Origin: Epiperipatus broadwayi
Lineage: Eukaryota; Onychophora; Udeonychophora; Euonychophora; Peripatidae
Direction: 5' to 3'
Assembly (NCBI GenBank): GCA_028023455.1
Contig: JAQFVV010000553.1
Coordinates: 60,001 to 124,000, forward strand
DNA: 64,000 nt
In this document: positions 49,100 through 61,482 of the stretch, piece by piece
Numbering within the stretch: the first letter of the stretch is position 1
Layout of the letters: every line of letters begins with the position of its first letter
Program-made: the position numbers and the translations under genes
Notes under the pieces: generated by a model
Told to the model about the DNA's origin: nothing
The model's database searches: none
The model's input: the letters and a program-made list of their open reading frames with translations, nothing else

Positions 49100-49440
49100 T
49101 GTAAATAAATCATTTTTTTTAATTTTTTATAGCACGATGTTTGTAAACTGTAATATTTAACACAGCATTATGCTGTTGCACATGCGCTTTGAAGATTTTA
49201 ACTATAAATGAATGAATACTAATACTCAAGCACATGATAAAGTCTTTGGAAAAGATAGAATGGCCATCTATCTTTTCGAACCCAAACGCTTTTGTATGGG
49301 CGAATCTTAAGTGTTTGAAAGTGAAAGTGTGAATATATTAAATAATCACTTTAAATTACTATTACATGCTTGAATGAAAGACGCTAATGAAATTTACTAG
49401 AATTTACAATAAGTCATTCTTTTTATTTGATATTAAATGT
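49100..49440 (-). repeat. ~325-bp unit U, copy 1
   Basis: Unit landmarks: 'gtttgtaaactgtaatattt', a near-palindrome 'gatagaatggccatctatc', and 'aagtcattctttttatttga'. On the minus strand a frame beginning with the residues FGFEKIDGHSIFSKDF is open for about 56 codons, as in all other copies. Confidence 0.8.
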
Positions 49441-51950
49441 ATGTAATGAAACAGTAAGGTCTGCTTTACAGATCTTCATTTCATCTTTTCTCACCTATTC
49501 CCTACCCTCATACTTTAGTTTGAACCCCAATCTATCGTGGTGTTTCTGCAATACGCTTATATACCGAAAATCCTGCCTAATTTTAAACCACGAGTACAAT
49601 GCTCATATTATATATATAACTCATTCCCAAATAAATAAAAGATTATAGATTATGTATATGTTCACATAATTTTGATTTATTAAAAAGTAGGTTATATAAG
49701 TCGTAATTGCGTACACACTATGATATGCATTTTAAAACATATCAAAATTATAAATTGTTAAAGTTATTTTGTTTGAATCTATTTACAAAGATATATTACC
49801 GTTGTAATATATTTTTGATTTAAAATAAAATTCATTTAGTAAATATTCGTTTAGTAAATAGATTCAAATATTGCAATTTAAAAGTAAAGTAATTTTCATT
49901 TAATTTAATAAAAGTCATTCCAAATATTTCTGTTAAAATAAATGAGGGACAATAGTTTAATTAGTTAATGTTATATAAGTTTATCTAAAAACAGCAGATG
50001 TCCACTTAAGGTTTTCTTTAATTAGTAAAAGTAATTTTTTAATTAAATCTAGTTTGTAATTCGAATGTCGACAGGGAAATTAACAAAAGAAATTAATTAA
50101 TGTTGAATTCCTTTAGACATTCGGATAGATTTAATTACAGCTGATAAGTCTGATATATTTTTGTAATGCTCCAGGGCAGTTCTATTGTTAAATTCTACTA
50201 TAAAAAGGAGGGTTTTCTTTTGTTCTCCATTCTTCTAATGTTTCTAAGAGAAATCATTCTGAGGTCTAATGTTTCTAACCAAAATTATTGTAGTAATTTG
50301 TAAATCTTGACATGATGGAGTAGAGCGCAAGAAGGCTATTTCTCTCCAGAATGGTTATATGCTGCCATAGACCATCGGAAGTTATCACACAAGGAACCCC
50401 GGATCTGCTGCTGCTGCCAAAAATATGAACATTTCCAGATTTTGCTGTCAACTTATATTAAAACCTGCCAACCATCAATCTGCCTAAAAATGCTTCTCCA
50501 GAGGTAACCCTAAATTAACCCAAGAGCTCTTGTGATAACTAACATGCTATAGCTATTTTAAATTGTTTTCTTATATTTCACATAACGTCATTATGTACTT
50601 CTTTAAATATAATCAACATTTTTGCTCTCTATCCTTGGGTTAATATTTTCTATTTATTAAGCTTTCTGTTATTTTATTATGATAATGTGTCAGAATCATC
50701 TTTGACCGAGTGAATTATTCCTTTTGTTGAAAATAAGACGCCGCTATGAAGGCATATTTTAAATTTCTAAATAATTTCCAATTTTATTATCTTGCAAATC
50801 ACTCGTTTGAGGGTGATTCTTTTCTTTAATATATAATATAATCACATAGTTTAAAATCTACATGTTATTGATTTTAATCTAATATGAGAGTATGTGCGAG
50901 GTCAATGATTAAATGTGTCCCTTAATGCATGATTGTGTATATAAATCTATACTTACTTTTCAAACCTGCAAGCATGCATTTTCCTATTTTAATTACCATG
51001 TTCTACTTTAATTACAAAGTTCATCATTGATGTCGAGAATGTGCGGACCCTTTTAAATGAATTTCTGGGAATTTGATTGGGCATTTCTCTTAATCCAAGT
51101 AAAACCCATTCAGTATGTTTTATATACACTAGTCTCGTATTGCTGGTAAATGAATTGGTTGTTGAGACCGCTTTGTTTTAATTTTCCAAGGATTCTTTAC
51201 ACAGCCAAGGCCATTCTTTTTGCTTATTGCAGTTTCCAGGCAGAGTGTGTCCACAAATGACACACCTGGGAATTAAATGCAATCGTCACCCAGTCGCTAA
51301 GTTTCGGCTGTTCATAACAATACTTTCCTACAGGTTAGCGGCGAGATGCCCTCCGTAATCATTCCGGATATTCAATATTGTTTTATTTTTATATTTATTT
51401 TACAAAGCATCCATGACTTAAACGTGTCACACCCTCCAACTTTATTAAATTCATTATCAGCAATACTGACCTCCCAATGTAACTTTCTTATTATTATTCT
51501 CAAATAAATGCTTTGATCACATTCCCACTTTGTTGCTTAGTAAGCTTTTGTCCATGCTATTCTCGAAATCAATAAATATTTTATAACACTTAATTTCAAA
51601 TATTTTCTTAAACTTGTATAATTGCTCAAAGCACCTCGCACATGTTCCTATCTCATCAAGCACATTATCGTAATGCTATTAGCCCGAGGAATAGAATATA
51701 TCACTTTGCTTTAAAACCTTTTTGTCATTTATTGGAATATAATGCCCACAATTATTTAATACACGTCCCTGTCTCATATAAGCAGACAGTGGCATTATAT
51801 ATATATATTTTATATAAATAAATTTTGTGAAATTATTTAAAACTAAATTTGATCTCTTATTTTATTTGATTCCTATCACTGTCTCGGTCTATATATATAT
51901 ATTTCTGCATTTCTTTTGTAAATCCATAGACGTTAATTAGCCACCCAAAC
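49441..51950. other. Interior of the 5.3-kb element, no intact gene
   Basis: About 2.5 kb without an intact frame. On the minus strand at about 51420-51690 a frame reads CYKIFIDFENSMDK preceded by an EQLYKF segment, which resembles reverse transcriptase motif A with its upstream FIDF context. It is badly decayed and uncertain. A less AT-rich stretch lies at about 51230-51350. Confidence 0.25.
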
Positions 51951-52182
51951 TTCTTTTAGTATAGAGTCTTTTGTTTCTCCCTGACCACCAGGCACCGGTC
52001 AAAGGTTATACTAGTAGTGGCATCAGATGCATTGTCATGTAGATGGCGCTGTGAAATTTGGACTTTAGATTCGAACTTAGTATATCTAGAAGGCAACCCC
52101 TCCTAGATTGTTCAGTTTCATGTCTGGGGTTTGAATTCTGCAGTGTGTTAGCGAGATAGACAATTCTGACTGTTACAGTAAA

Positions 52183-52790
52183 TAAATCATTTTTTATAGC
52201 GCGATGTTTGTAAACTGTAATATTTAACACAGCATTACGCTGTTGCACACACGCTTTGAAGATTTTAACTATAAATGAATGAATACTAACACTCAACCAC
52301 ATGATAAAGTCTTTGGAAAAGATAGAATGGCCATCTATCTTTTCGAACCCAAACACTTTTGTATGGGTGAATCTTAAGTATTTGAAGGTGAAAGCGTGAA
52401 TATATTAAATAATCACTTTAAATTATTATTACATGCTTGAATGGAAGACGCTAATGAAATTTACTAGAATTTACGATACGTCATTTTTCCTATTTGATAT
52501 TAAATGTATGCAAATAAATCATTTTTCATAGTGCGATCTTTGTAAACTGTAATATTTAACACAGCATTATGCTGTTGCACATGCGCTTTGAAGATTTTAA
52601 CTATAAATGAATGAATACTAACACTCAACCACATGATAAAGTCTTTGGAAATGATAGAATGGCCATCTATCTTTTCGAACCCAAACGCTTTTGTATGGGC
52701 AAATCTTAAGTGTTTGAAAGTGAAAGCGTGAATATATTAAATAATCACTTTAAATTACTATTACATGCTTGAATGAAAGATGCTAATATA
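52183..52790 (-). repeat. Unit U, copies 2 and 3 in tandem
   Basis: Copy 2 spans about 52183-52509; copy 3 about 52510-52790 and is cut short at 'gaaagatgctaat'. Same orientation as copy 1. Confidence 0.8.
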
Positions 52791-53310
52791 TTCACACTTT
52801 CACATTCAAACACTTAAGATTCACCCATACAAAAGTGTTTGGGTTCGAAAAGATAGATGGCCATTCTATCTTTTCCAAAGACTTTATCATGTGGTTGAGT
52901 GTTAGTATTCATTCATTTATAGTTAAAATCTTCAAAGTGCATGTGCAACAGTGTAATGCTGTGTTAAATATTACAGTTTACAAACATCGTGCTATAAAAA
53001 ATGATTTATTTACATACATTTAATATGAAATAAGAAAAATGACATATCGTAAATTCTAGTAAATTTCATTAGCGTCTTTCATTCAAGCATGTAATAGTAA
53101 TTTAAAGTGATTATTTAATATATTCATGCTTTCACTTTCAAACACTTAAGATTCGCCCATACAAAAGCATTTGGGTTCGAAAAGATAGATGGCCATTCTA
53201 TCTTTTCCAAAGACTTTATCATGTGGTTGAGTGTTAGTATTCATTCATTTATAGTTAAAATCTTCAAAGCGCATGTGCAACAGCGTAATGCTGTGTTAAA
53301 GATTATAATG
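52791..53310 (+). repeat. Unit U, copies 4 and 5, inverted tandem
   Basis: Copies in the opposite orientation directly after copy 3, forming a large inverted repeat centred at about 52790. Copy 4 runs to about 53028, copy 5 to about 53310. The frame FGFEKIDGHSIFSKDF is open in both. Confidence 0.8.
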
Positions 53311-54095
53311 TAAATTTGTTCAAACATTGTGCTTGTTAATTTTGCATTTTAAATCACATTCTGTTTTTGCTTTTTAAAAAAGAACGTAATCAATTAATCA
53401 TTTAATGTCCGCAAGTTTATTTTTAAAAGGTGAATAATAGCAGTGGGCACAATTAAATTTGACATTTAAAATCTGATTTTTAATTGTAATTAACAATTTA
53501 AGAATTACTTAAGGCGACCTGAAATTAATGTGATGTGAAACGAAATTTGATTTTTAAACGGAATTGAAAATTAAAAAATTAAAGACAAAAATAAGAATTT
53601 AATTTTTAGTTGTTAGATTAATTACTAATTATGTTGTCACCAGAAAACCATTAACACAACATGAGAGTGAAGTTGGTGCTAATTGTATTTCCTCTTGTGA
53701 AGAATCTGATTTTTTACCAGTTTGCAAACGAATCTGTTTATCGGCAACTAGCGATAATAATTAAAATGTGTATAAAAAAATGTCAATTACTGTAATGTAA
53801 ATTATGCATAAAAATATATTGTTTTGAATAAAATTAAATATTATAGTTAAAAAAGTTTGTCTTGTATCAATTTTTTTCAAATTTAAAATTTTTTATTAGT
53901 CATATTTTATTTCCTCATTTTTTTTTGCTCGAATTTTAAAGTAATTTTACGTTGGTGCTTTGCTTTTATGCGATTTTTGAAAAATCCCAGTCCGAATCCC
54001 CCCTTTTTCAAGGTAAGTTACATGTATTTTTGTGCGATTTCTTTTGTGCGTATTTTCTGAGGAATCTATCTATCGCGTAAAATGAGACCCAGGTG

Positions 54096-55995
54096 TACTT
54101 AGAAAAAAAAAGTTAGCTAAAATAGATAATTATAGAGAGAGAATGAAACTAAATAGTAAATGATTGGATGATATTAATAAAAGTGGAAGAGATGGGAGTA
54201 AAAAATTTTGGAACTACATTAAAAGGAGGAATTTAGGGGAGAGAGAGATAGTATTACTGGATGAGAGGGGAATAGAGTGTAGCTTTAGAGAAGAATTAGA
54301 GAGAATATTGAATAGTTATGTAATGGATATAGAAAAGATGTTAGATATGAAGGACAGAGGGATAAAAAATATGAAAGCATATAGTAATAGTAATATTAGG
54401 TTTACAGAAAATGAACTGAATGAGGCAGGGAAGAAATTGAGAAGTGGTAAGGCAAGAGGATTAGATGGATGGGCAGCAGAGATGGTAATGAATTTAGGGC
54501 GTAGGGCAAAAGTAAAGTTACTATCATGTTTTAATAAGATGGCACAGAAGAGAGTTTTTCCGAGTAGTTGGAGTAATACAAGAGTAAGATTATTATTTAA
54601 AGGAAAAGGTAAGGATCATAGAAAGTTAAATAATTATAGACCGATAGCAGTAACATCAGTTTTATATAAAGTTTTTTCATATATGGTGGCTGGAAGAGTT
54701 GCAAAATGGATGGAAGAAAATAATGTAGTGGGGGAAATGCAAGGAGGTTTTAGGTCAGATAGATGTATAGGAGATAGTTTATTTGTAGTTACACAACTTA
54801 TAGATATGAATACGAATTCAGGTAGACAGTTATATATGAGTTTTATAGATATAGAGAAGGCATATGATAGAGTGAATAGAAATAGATTATGGATAAGTTT
54901 AGCAAATCTGGGAATGGATAAAGCTTTAGTGGGTGTTATTAAGAAATTATATGAAAATAATTACTATACATATCAATTAGAGGATATAGAATCAATTAAA
55001 GTTAAAAATGGGGTGGGACTTAGGCAAGGATGCCCTATGTCACCTATTTTGTTTGTGTTGTATTTGAGTGAAATGGAGAGAGCAATAGAAAGTCTATGAA
55101 AAGGGATAGAGATACCATTAATAGGTGGCAAGAGAGTATATACATTGTCAGGTCTTTTTTTTTGCTGATGATGTTTTTTTGTGTGCCAAAAGAAGAGAAG
55201 ATATGGAAATTACACTGAGGACATGTGCAAGGATGGGTAAAGATATGGGGATTAAATTTAGTGAAGAAAAATCAAATATAATGATGGTGAATACTGGGGA
55301 AAGAGAAGACAAAGATTTCTTTTTGGGGGATATAAAGTTAAGTGTGGTGAACAGATATAGTTATTTGGAAATCATCTTGAGTAATAAGAAAAATTGCTCG
55401 GATGAATGGGAGAAAAATTGATAAATGAAGCAAAGAAAAGAAAGGGATTGATAAAACAGTTAACAGTATTTTCATACAATAAATATGATGTAGCTAGAAT
55501 TGTAAGAGGGGGAGTGGCAGTAGCAGGTTTAACATATGGCAATGATGCATTATGTGTTAGTAAAGGGGTATTAGATTGCTTAGAAAAAGTACAAAGGGAA
55601 GTAGGAAGGCATGCATTAGATGCTGAGGTGTGGACAGCAAAGGAGGCAATACAAGGAGAAATGGGATGGTCAAGTTTTTATATGAGGGATACAAAAAGCA
55701 AATTGGAAAATATTCGGTAGACTGCAGTTTATGGATAATAAAAGAATAGCCAAAATAGTATTTAATTGGGTTACAAGTAAAGGGCAGGCAACAAAATGGG
55801 TGAGAAAGGTAATGCGGTATGCAGAACATTTGGATGAATAATTTATGTCAGTATACGTGTACAAAAGGTGGGATGGTTGTGTTAGGAGGATTGTTGAGTG
55901 TTACAGTGGTAAGGAATGGGATAGAAAAATAGATGCATTATTAAAGAATAAGAAGCTGGAGAGATGGAGAACTAGTATGGAGAATAAAATGAGTT

Positions 55996-56068
<73 letters not shown>

Positions 56069-56572
56069 GTAAACAGAACATTGGGTGTGAGTTAGTATAT
56101 GATAATAGCAAGGAAAGTAGTTTATTGTTTAAGGCTCGAATGGGATCTTTAGCAACAAGGGAGTATAAACGTAAATGGAAAAATATGGGTGATTTAGTCT
56201 GCAAGTTGTGTAAGGAAGGCATAGCAAATATTAGGGATCTGTTACTCCAATGTAAATGCTTGGAAGCAGAAAGGGTACAAATAATGAAGTTATGGAAGAT
56301 TAAACATGAACAAAGTGATTATACAGAAAGTGAATTATTGGTTTTTATGCTAGGTTTGGGAAAAGTTAAGGGGGATTTAGATATGAAGGTCATGGAGTTG
56401 ACAAAGATTATGTTGTGGAAATGGGATGGAGCAGATTATGGGAAAACTTAGGGTGGACAATGGAAAAGGAAGGTAAAGTGGCTAACAGGTTCTCTGGGCA
56501 TAGCTGCTGAGAGATTCCTGACTCCGTTTAAGGAGAAGTCACAGTGCATCACATCACATCACATAATCTTAA
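54096..56572 (+). pseudogene. LINE, 3' portion: reverse transcriptase and zinc-binding end
   Basis: Continues the LINE interrupted at 48810. The frame 54164-55099 carries RT motifs: GKARGLDGWAAEMV, NYRPIAVTSVLYK, GGFRSDRCIGDS, motif A FIDIEKAYDRVN and LRQGCPMSPILF. A stop (55097-55099) and a shift in a T run near 55150 precede FFFADDVFLCAK, motif C. The frame 55406-55720 holds the thumb (LTYGNDALC). The C-terminal frame 56125-56451 includes CKLC, then QCKC, like the zinc-binding end of LINE proteins, although the usual His is not in place. The element ends in CATCA repeats (about 56550-56572). At least three breaks make it dead. The clade is uncertain; it is not the RTE family. Confidence 0.8.
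55999..56065 (+). repeat. (AT)n run within LINE coding sequence
   Basis: About 33 AT units lie where the related copy at 45.9 kb has only about four, so the run expanded in situ. Confidence 0.9.
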
Positions 56573-56574
56573 GA

Positions 56575-57868
56575 CATTTTCTGCACTGAGGGATCCTTAT
56601 CAAATGTTATGGTATAATACATTTAACAAAATATCTGTTACATAAGGGGTTCTTTGAAAATTATATCTACTGAATTAAAATGCTTAATTATATTGTTGGG
56701 TAGCATAAAAGTACTCAGTAATAAAAATACATTAAGCTTGCATTTAGTATTTTTTCTCTGAATATATGATATTAGACTTGCTTTTAATTTATTTCATTTC
56801 TATTGCCGGATCAATTATTTGTAAGTATATAATTCTCTATTAAGTTGGTTTACTTTTCCTATACAATTGTCATTGACATAAGTATTTGGAAATGCTATGA
56901 ATATCATATCGGGGTTAAGATATCGAAAACTGCTCAGTGTACTATAATAAAACATTCATTGTTAAGCTTTTCTCACTCAACGTTTCCAAGTGCTTATATC
57001 CAGTAGAAAATATATACTAATGGATCAAAAAAATAACAGTTGTCAAGCTCTACGTAGTTACAAAGATATATCTGCCAGCATATGGACTTGGATATTTCAT
57101 TTTAATTTTACTTAATTGGTTTAATAAGAAAGTTTGATATTTGAAAGATATGAGGTTAAAGTTCATGTGCCATCTTTGTGATCCATACATTTTATGCCAA
57201 ATAATACCCAATAACAATAACATTTTAAATGCTAAATCGATACAATTTGTTTACAGAAATACTATATATATATATATAACAGAATAAAAATACAATTAAA
57301 CTGAGTATATTTTGACACGTGTGTGTCATAATTATGGTTGTTTCCATCAAGACTTCTAATTTGAATACTATTAGCTCTTTGGTTTACTATATGTTCATTT
57401 TGTGTGATAAACTATGTCTCTTTGATCTTATGATTTTATTATTTCTAGTGTTGTTAAGATAATAGGCAAAGAAAGAAATGATAGAAACATAAGAACGAAG
57501 AGACATGGCTTATCATACAAAATGAATATATAATGAACCAAAGAGTTAATAATATTTAAGTGATTAAGAAATGGGCCTCATGGATCTCTAACCGAACAAT
57601 CGTGATTATAGTGCACACACATCAAAATTATACTTGGTTTACTTAGTTTAATAGATTTTTATTGTCTGTTATATTATTTTTATATTATTAATAATGGCAG
57701 AATATCAAGATATATATATTGAAATACGAACTCTAATGTATTTTATATATTAGTTCACAGAGGGCAGTACTGGATTTCTTAACCATGTGGGGTGATTTAA
57801 TGCTTAATATTTGTATATTTATTTCAGAATAGCGTTATGCATTGGGATTATTTTATATATATATGTAA
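56575..57868. other. AT-rich sequence, no gene recognised
   Basis: Short AT microsatellites only. Confidence 0.35.
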
Positions 57869-57869
57869 A

Positions 57870-58080
57870 ATAAATAAAATGTCCATTAATTAAAAACAAA
57901 ATTGTAATTATAATTGAAATAATAAATTTAATGGTTTACAAACTATTACAAACAATTTTTAAATCCGCAGAAGTACTTTCGGTTAATCTCTTAAACCTGC
58001 CTCAACTGCCAGTAAATGAGAAAAAAAAAACAAAAAACAAAAGTGGAAGCAAAAGTCATCAATTCAAATCCCACGAATCT
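57870..58080 (-). repeat. Penelope-like element 3' region
   Basis: Lies directly downstream of the Penelope-like frame on its coding strand. Related sequence occurs at 24230-24560 (as a palindrome) and 46212-46375. This recurrence marks it as a transposed end of the element. Confidence 0.6.
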
Positions 58081-59800
58081 CATATTTTAATGTTAGCAGC
58101 TTGTAAATTTATTAAATGCATTTTATTCCTGTTTATAAAAATTGCCTCTTTAATTTTTCTTTTACTATGGTTTCTCTCCTCATGAAGAATTTTCACATTT
58201 TCAAAATCAAATTTAAATTTATATTTACATGTTTTTTCATGATCAAAGAAAACTGAAGGAGACATTAAATCACCATTATTTTTACTTTTTACACACTTAT
58301 ATAACAATTCATGCTCCCTCAATCTCTTCTCAATACTGCACCTAGATTCACCTATATATGATAGCATACAATCACAAAAAAATTGATATATGACATTACT
58401 TTTCTGCTTGACAGGTATGACATCCTTAGAATTATTGACTAATTTATTAATATTGCTTGGAACATAGAATGAAACATTAAACACATTCTTATATATATCC
58501 TTAAAAAATTTCACTTGTGGATTTGAAATAAATGGAATAGATATCCATTGTTTACTATTAATCTTCATTTGTTTTAAATCATTATAACTTTTTTTAAATT
58601 GATGTAAAGTATTGTTTATTTGTTCCAATTTATAACCAACATCAAGAAATTCTTTGGCAAATATTTCAATATTTTTCAGTTTATCACTTGGGTAATGACA
58701 CAATTTTTCATTCCGAAACAAAAAAGATCTAACACTTGCCATCTTATGCATCATTGGTACTTTTGATTTACAATTTATATATCCTCTTTTTTGCAGTGGC
58801 TCAATTATTAATTTATAATTTAATATACTGTTATCTCTTGTAATAATTAAATTTAAATATTTAATATTTTTGTCCTGTTCCTTTTCAATAGTCTATTTCA
58901 AGCCATTCAACTTATTTAAATCCTCTACAAACAAATTTACACTATTAGTATTTCCACAAACAAAAATATCATTTACATATCTTTTGTAAATTTTAATATT
59001 CCCAAAAAGTACACATATTTTAAATACTACTCTCATATATAGATAAAACGAAATTGCAAACTTGTGCAACTACAGATAGACCCATAGGCCAACCTTTAGA
59101 CATTTTGTAATATTGACCTTCAAAAGATGCAACAATGTTATCATTAAAATTTTTTAAAGAATCAACAATAAATTTTATCACATATTTACAAATTCTTTTA
59201 CTTTTTAATGCATGTTCAATTATTTTTATGGAATTCATTCTATCAATAGATCATACATTTCTGTAACATCCAATGAAGCAATATCATCATTCTCACCAAT
59301 AACCAAATTTTTAATACTATTTACAAAGTCAAATGATGAACCAATAGTATTTTCCCCAAATCCTAAAAAGTCTTGTAAAAGCTTACCAATATCTTCTTTA
59401 TGTAATTTTATATTTGCAAAAATACGAGGTCATATAGCACAAGAAGGATATATCATATAGTATACATTATTATTACTTAAAGCTTTATTTTTAGCACTTT
59501 TTAAAATATTGTTAATAAATTTTATTCTTTAACCATCCATATTATATTCTTCAATCAAAAAGAAACCAAGTTTATCCGTTTGCATTTTAACTTTATCAAT
59601 ATATTGACATTTCGTCAACAAGCACATACACAATCCTTTGTCTTCTTTCAAACAAATCATATCATCATTCTTCAATCTCCATTTAAATTCCAAAATAGCT
59701 AATTCCCATGATTTATCATAAGGCATTGTATTAAATTTATCACAATTAATTATCTTAATAGTATCATCAGCAAAATTATCATTACCAGGAATCCTACTAC
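58081..59800 (-). pseudogene. Penelope-like retroelement: RT and GIY-YIG endonuclease
   Basis: Minus-strand fragments in order. At 59529-59726, EDKG followed by YIDKVKMQTDKLGFF matches the RT finger region (usually ADKG). At about 59240-59460, FDFVNSIKNL then IASLDVTEMYD is motif A. At 59020-59238, GQYYKMSKGWPMGLSVVAQ is the PMG region. At about 58900-59035, RYVNDIFV is motif C, with Asn for the first Asp of YVDD. The open frame 58080-58754 (224 residues) has a thumb region (KMASVRSFLFR) and a GIY-YIG domain: VIYQF (121-125), SYIGES (132-137), KRLREHE (143-149) and a distal KEAIFINRNK (202-211). Frameshifts and stops separate the blocks, so the element is dead, but the endonuclease frame is intact. 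Confidence 0.85.
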
Positions 59801-60380
59801 TCCACCCTCCAACTCTTCACCCATCCATGCAATTGAAAATCTGATGATGGAATCCCAATTACTTTGTTGATACCAGTATTATTAATATGGCCATGTTGAC
59901 TTTAAGACATTCTGAACTCTCATGTATAGAACCTTGTCCATTTAAATACAGAAAAGAGAGATAGGCAGGATACAGGTTGAATCTGTAATATTTGAAATAC
60001 TAGCATAATTCATATACATGAGGGATCAGAGTGACTTAAAGTCAACATGGGTGTGACAATAATATTGGCATCGACAAAGGATTTGGATGTTCCATCATCA
60101 GATTTTCAATGGTATGAATAGATGAAGGGTTGGTCGGTGGAGTAGATTAAAGCCTAACCATTAAAGATTGAAGATTTGCTATTCTAATATAAATCGAACA
60201 CTGATTATATATACATGGGATATGATGATCTGGACCACACTGATGAGTGCTGGCTCAGCATGAAATGTGTATATTGGAGATCATTTATGTGTGTTGTCAT
60301 GTGTATCGGTTGTATGAGATCAAGTGGATAGCTAAAAGGAGCTTGAAAGTCTGATTTCAAATTCTCTATCAATAATTAAC
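59795..60380. mobile_element. P1 element (copy d) adjoining the Penelope-like relic
   Basis: The left arm is cut at 'actccaccctccaactcttc', where the Penelope-like sequence begins. The right arm is complete ('gggttggtcggtggagtaga' to 'gagcttgaaagtctgattt'). An inner inverted pair ('gttgactttaagacattctg' with 'agagtgacttaaagtcaaca') flanks the centre. Confidence 0.7.
60227..60282 (+). ncRNA. Hammerhead ribozyme motif, P1-d
   Basis: GATC (60227-60230) and GATC (60279-60282) form distal stem I. CTGATGA is at 60240-60246, stem II is GTGCTG-GCT-CAGCAT, and GAAA is at 60262-60265. The triplet ATA and TTGG follow. An extra base in ACCACA distorts proximal stem I. Confidence 0.5.
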
Positions 60381-60824
60381 ATAAAAATCATATTTGAACT
60401 CTTCAAATATAGAATAAAAAGTAATAAAGTGAAATAAAGTGAAGTACGTAATGAGAACAATTCCTTCTTCTTATTGGCTGATTAGAGTAATGGTAATGAA
60501 AAAATTAAATTAACAAAATATCTTTCTTGACTGAATGCTATTTGTTAAAAATAAACGAATACTTATAAAGTCATCATAAAGTTATACAATTCTGTGGTAA
60601 TGTTTAAAATTGAATTTATAATTATTAAGATATTATAAAAATTCTATGCTATGATATTTGACGAAGCACAATGAATATAGTTTTCGTTTTTATCATTACT
60701 TTGGATTTATTAACTTCAATTTTTAAAAACATATTTAAAAACAAAAATTGAGTGAAATCATAAAAATATTATTTTAATAGCAGTTACTATACAATTATTT
60801 TTTATAAATAATCATAAATATTTA

Positions 60825-61448
60825 ATTAGTGAGGATTTGAACACAGACATTCAAGCGCCCTTCAACTATCCACTCCATCTTATTTATATACTCAATATTT
60901 GTGTAGTACATGCTGAATCAGCACTCATCAGTTGGCCCAGGGCATAATTTCCTACACACATATATAATTAGTATCAATGGTGATCATGTGACGTTTAGTG
61001 GTTTAATGTATACACAGTGCTTGGTTTATATTAAGATAGCAAATAACCAAACTTTAATGGTCAGGTTTTAATCCTCTCCACTTTCCAATTCTTCAGCCAT
61101 TCTCAAAGCCCTTGTTGATGCCAATATTGTTGTAATACCCATGACGATGTTAAATCACTCTGATCTTTTATACATATTCAAATATTACAGATTCTGCCTA
61201 TCTCTCTTCTGTACATTCAAATGAACATATTAAGATCCTATATATGAGAGATCAGAGTGATTTAAAGTCAGCATGGGTATGACAACAATATTGAATCAAT
61301 AAACACTTTGAGAAATCCATCATCAGATTTTCAATAATATGGATTGCTAAAGAGTTGGAGGATGAAGAAGAGTTGGAGGATGAAGAAGATTGGAGCCTGT
61401 CCATTAAAGTTTGAACATTTGTTATCTTAATATAAACTGAGCACTAAT

Positions 61449-61482
<34 letters not shown>

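Larger units (their letters stand above)
48811..54095. mobile_element. 5.3-kb DNA element inserted in the LINE
   Basis: Starts CACCTGGGTCTTGTTTTACG and ends with the near-exact reverse complement (CGTAAAATGAGACCCAGGTG; 18 of 20 match). It is flanked by TA on both sides, and the flanks are consecutive LINE sequence, so the insertion is certain. No intact transposase was found. The interior holds a hairpin (48880-48975), six-hundred-odd to several-hundred-base unique blocks, and copies of a ~325-bp unit in both orientations. TA duplication and short inverted ends fit the Tc1/mariner superfamily, but the length and content are unusual. Confidence 0.75.

Noticed and set aside
50215-50225. TATAAAAAGGAGG as a promoter
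   Set aside because: A TATA-like match alone in AT-rich DNA is not evidence of a promoter.
55557-55864. Minus-strand frames
   Set aside because: Antisense of the LINE C-terminal region.
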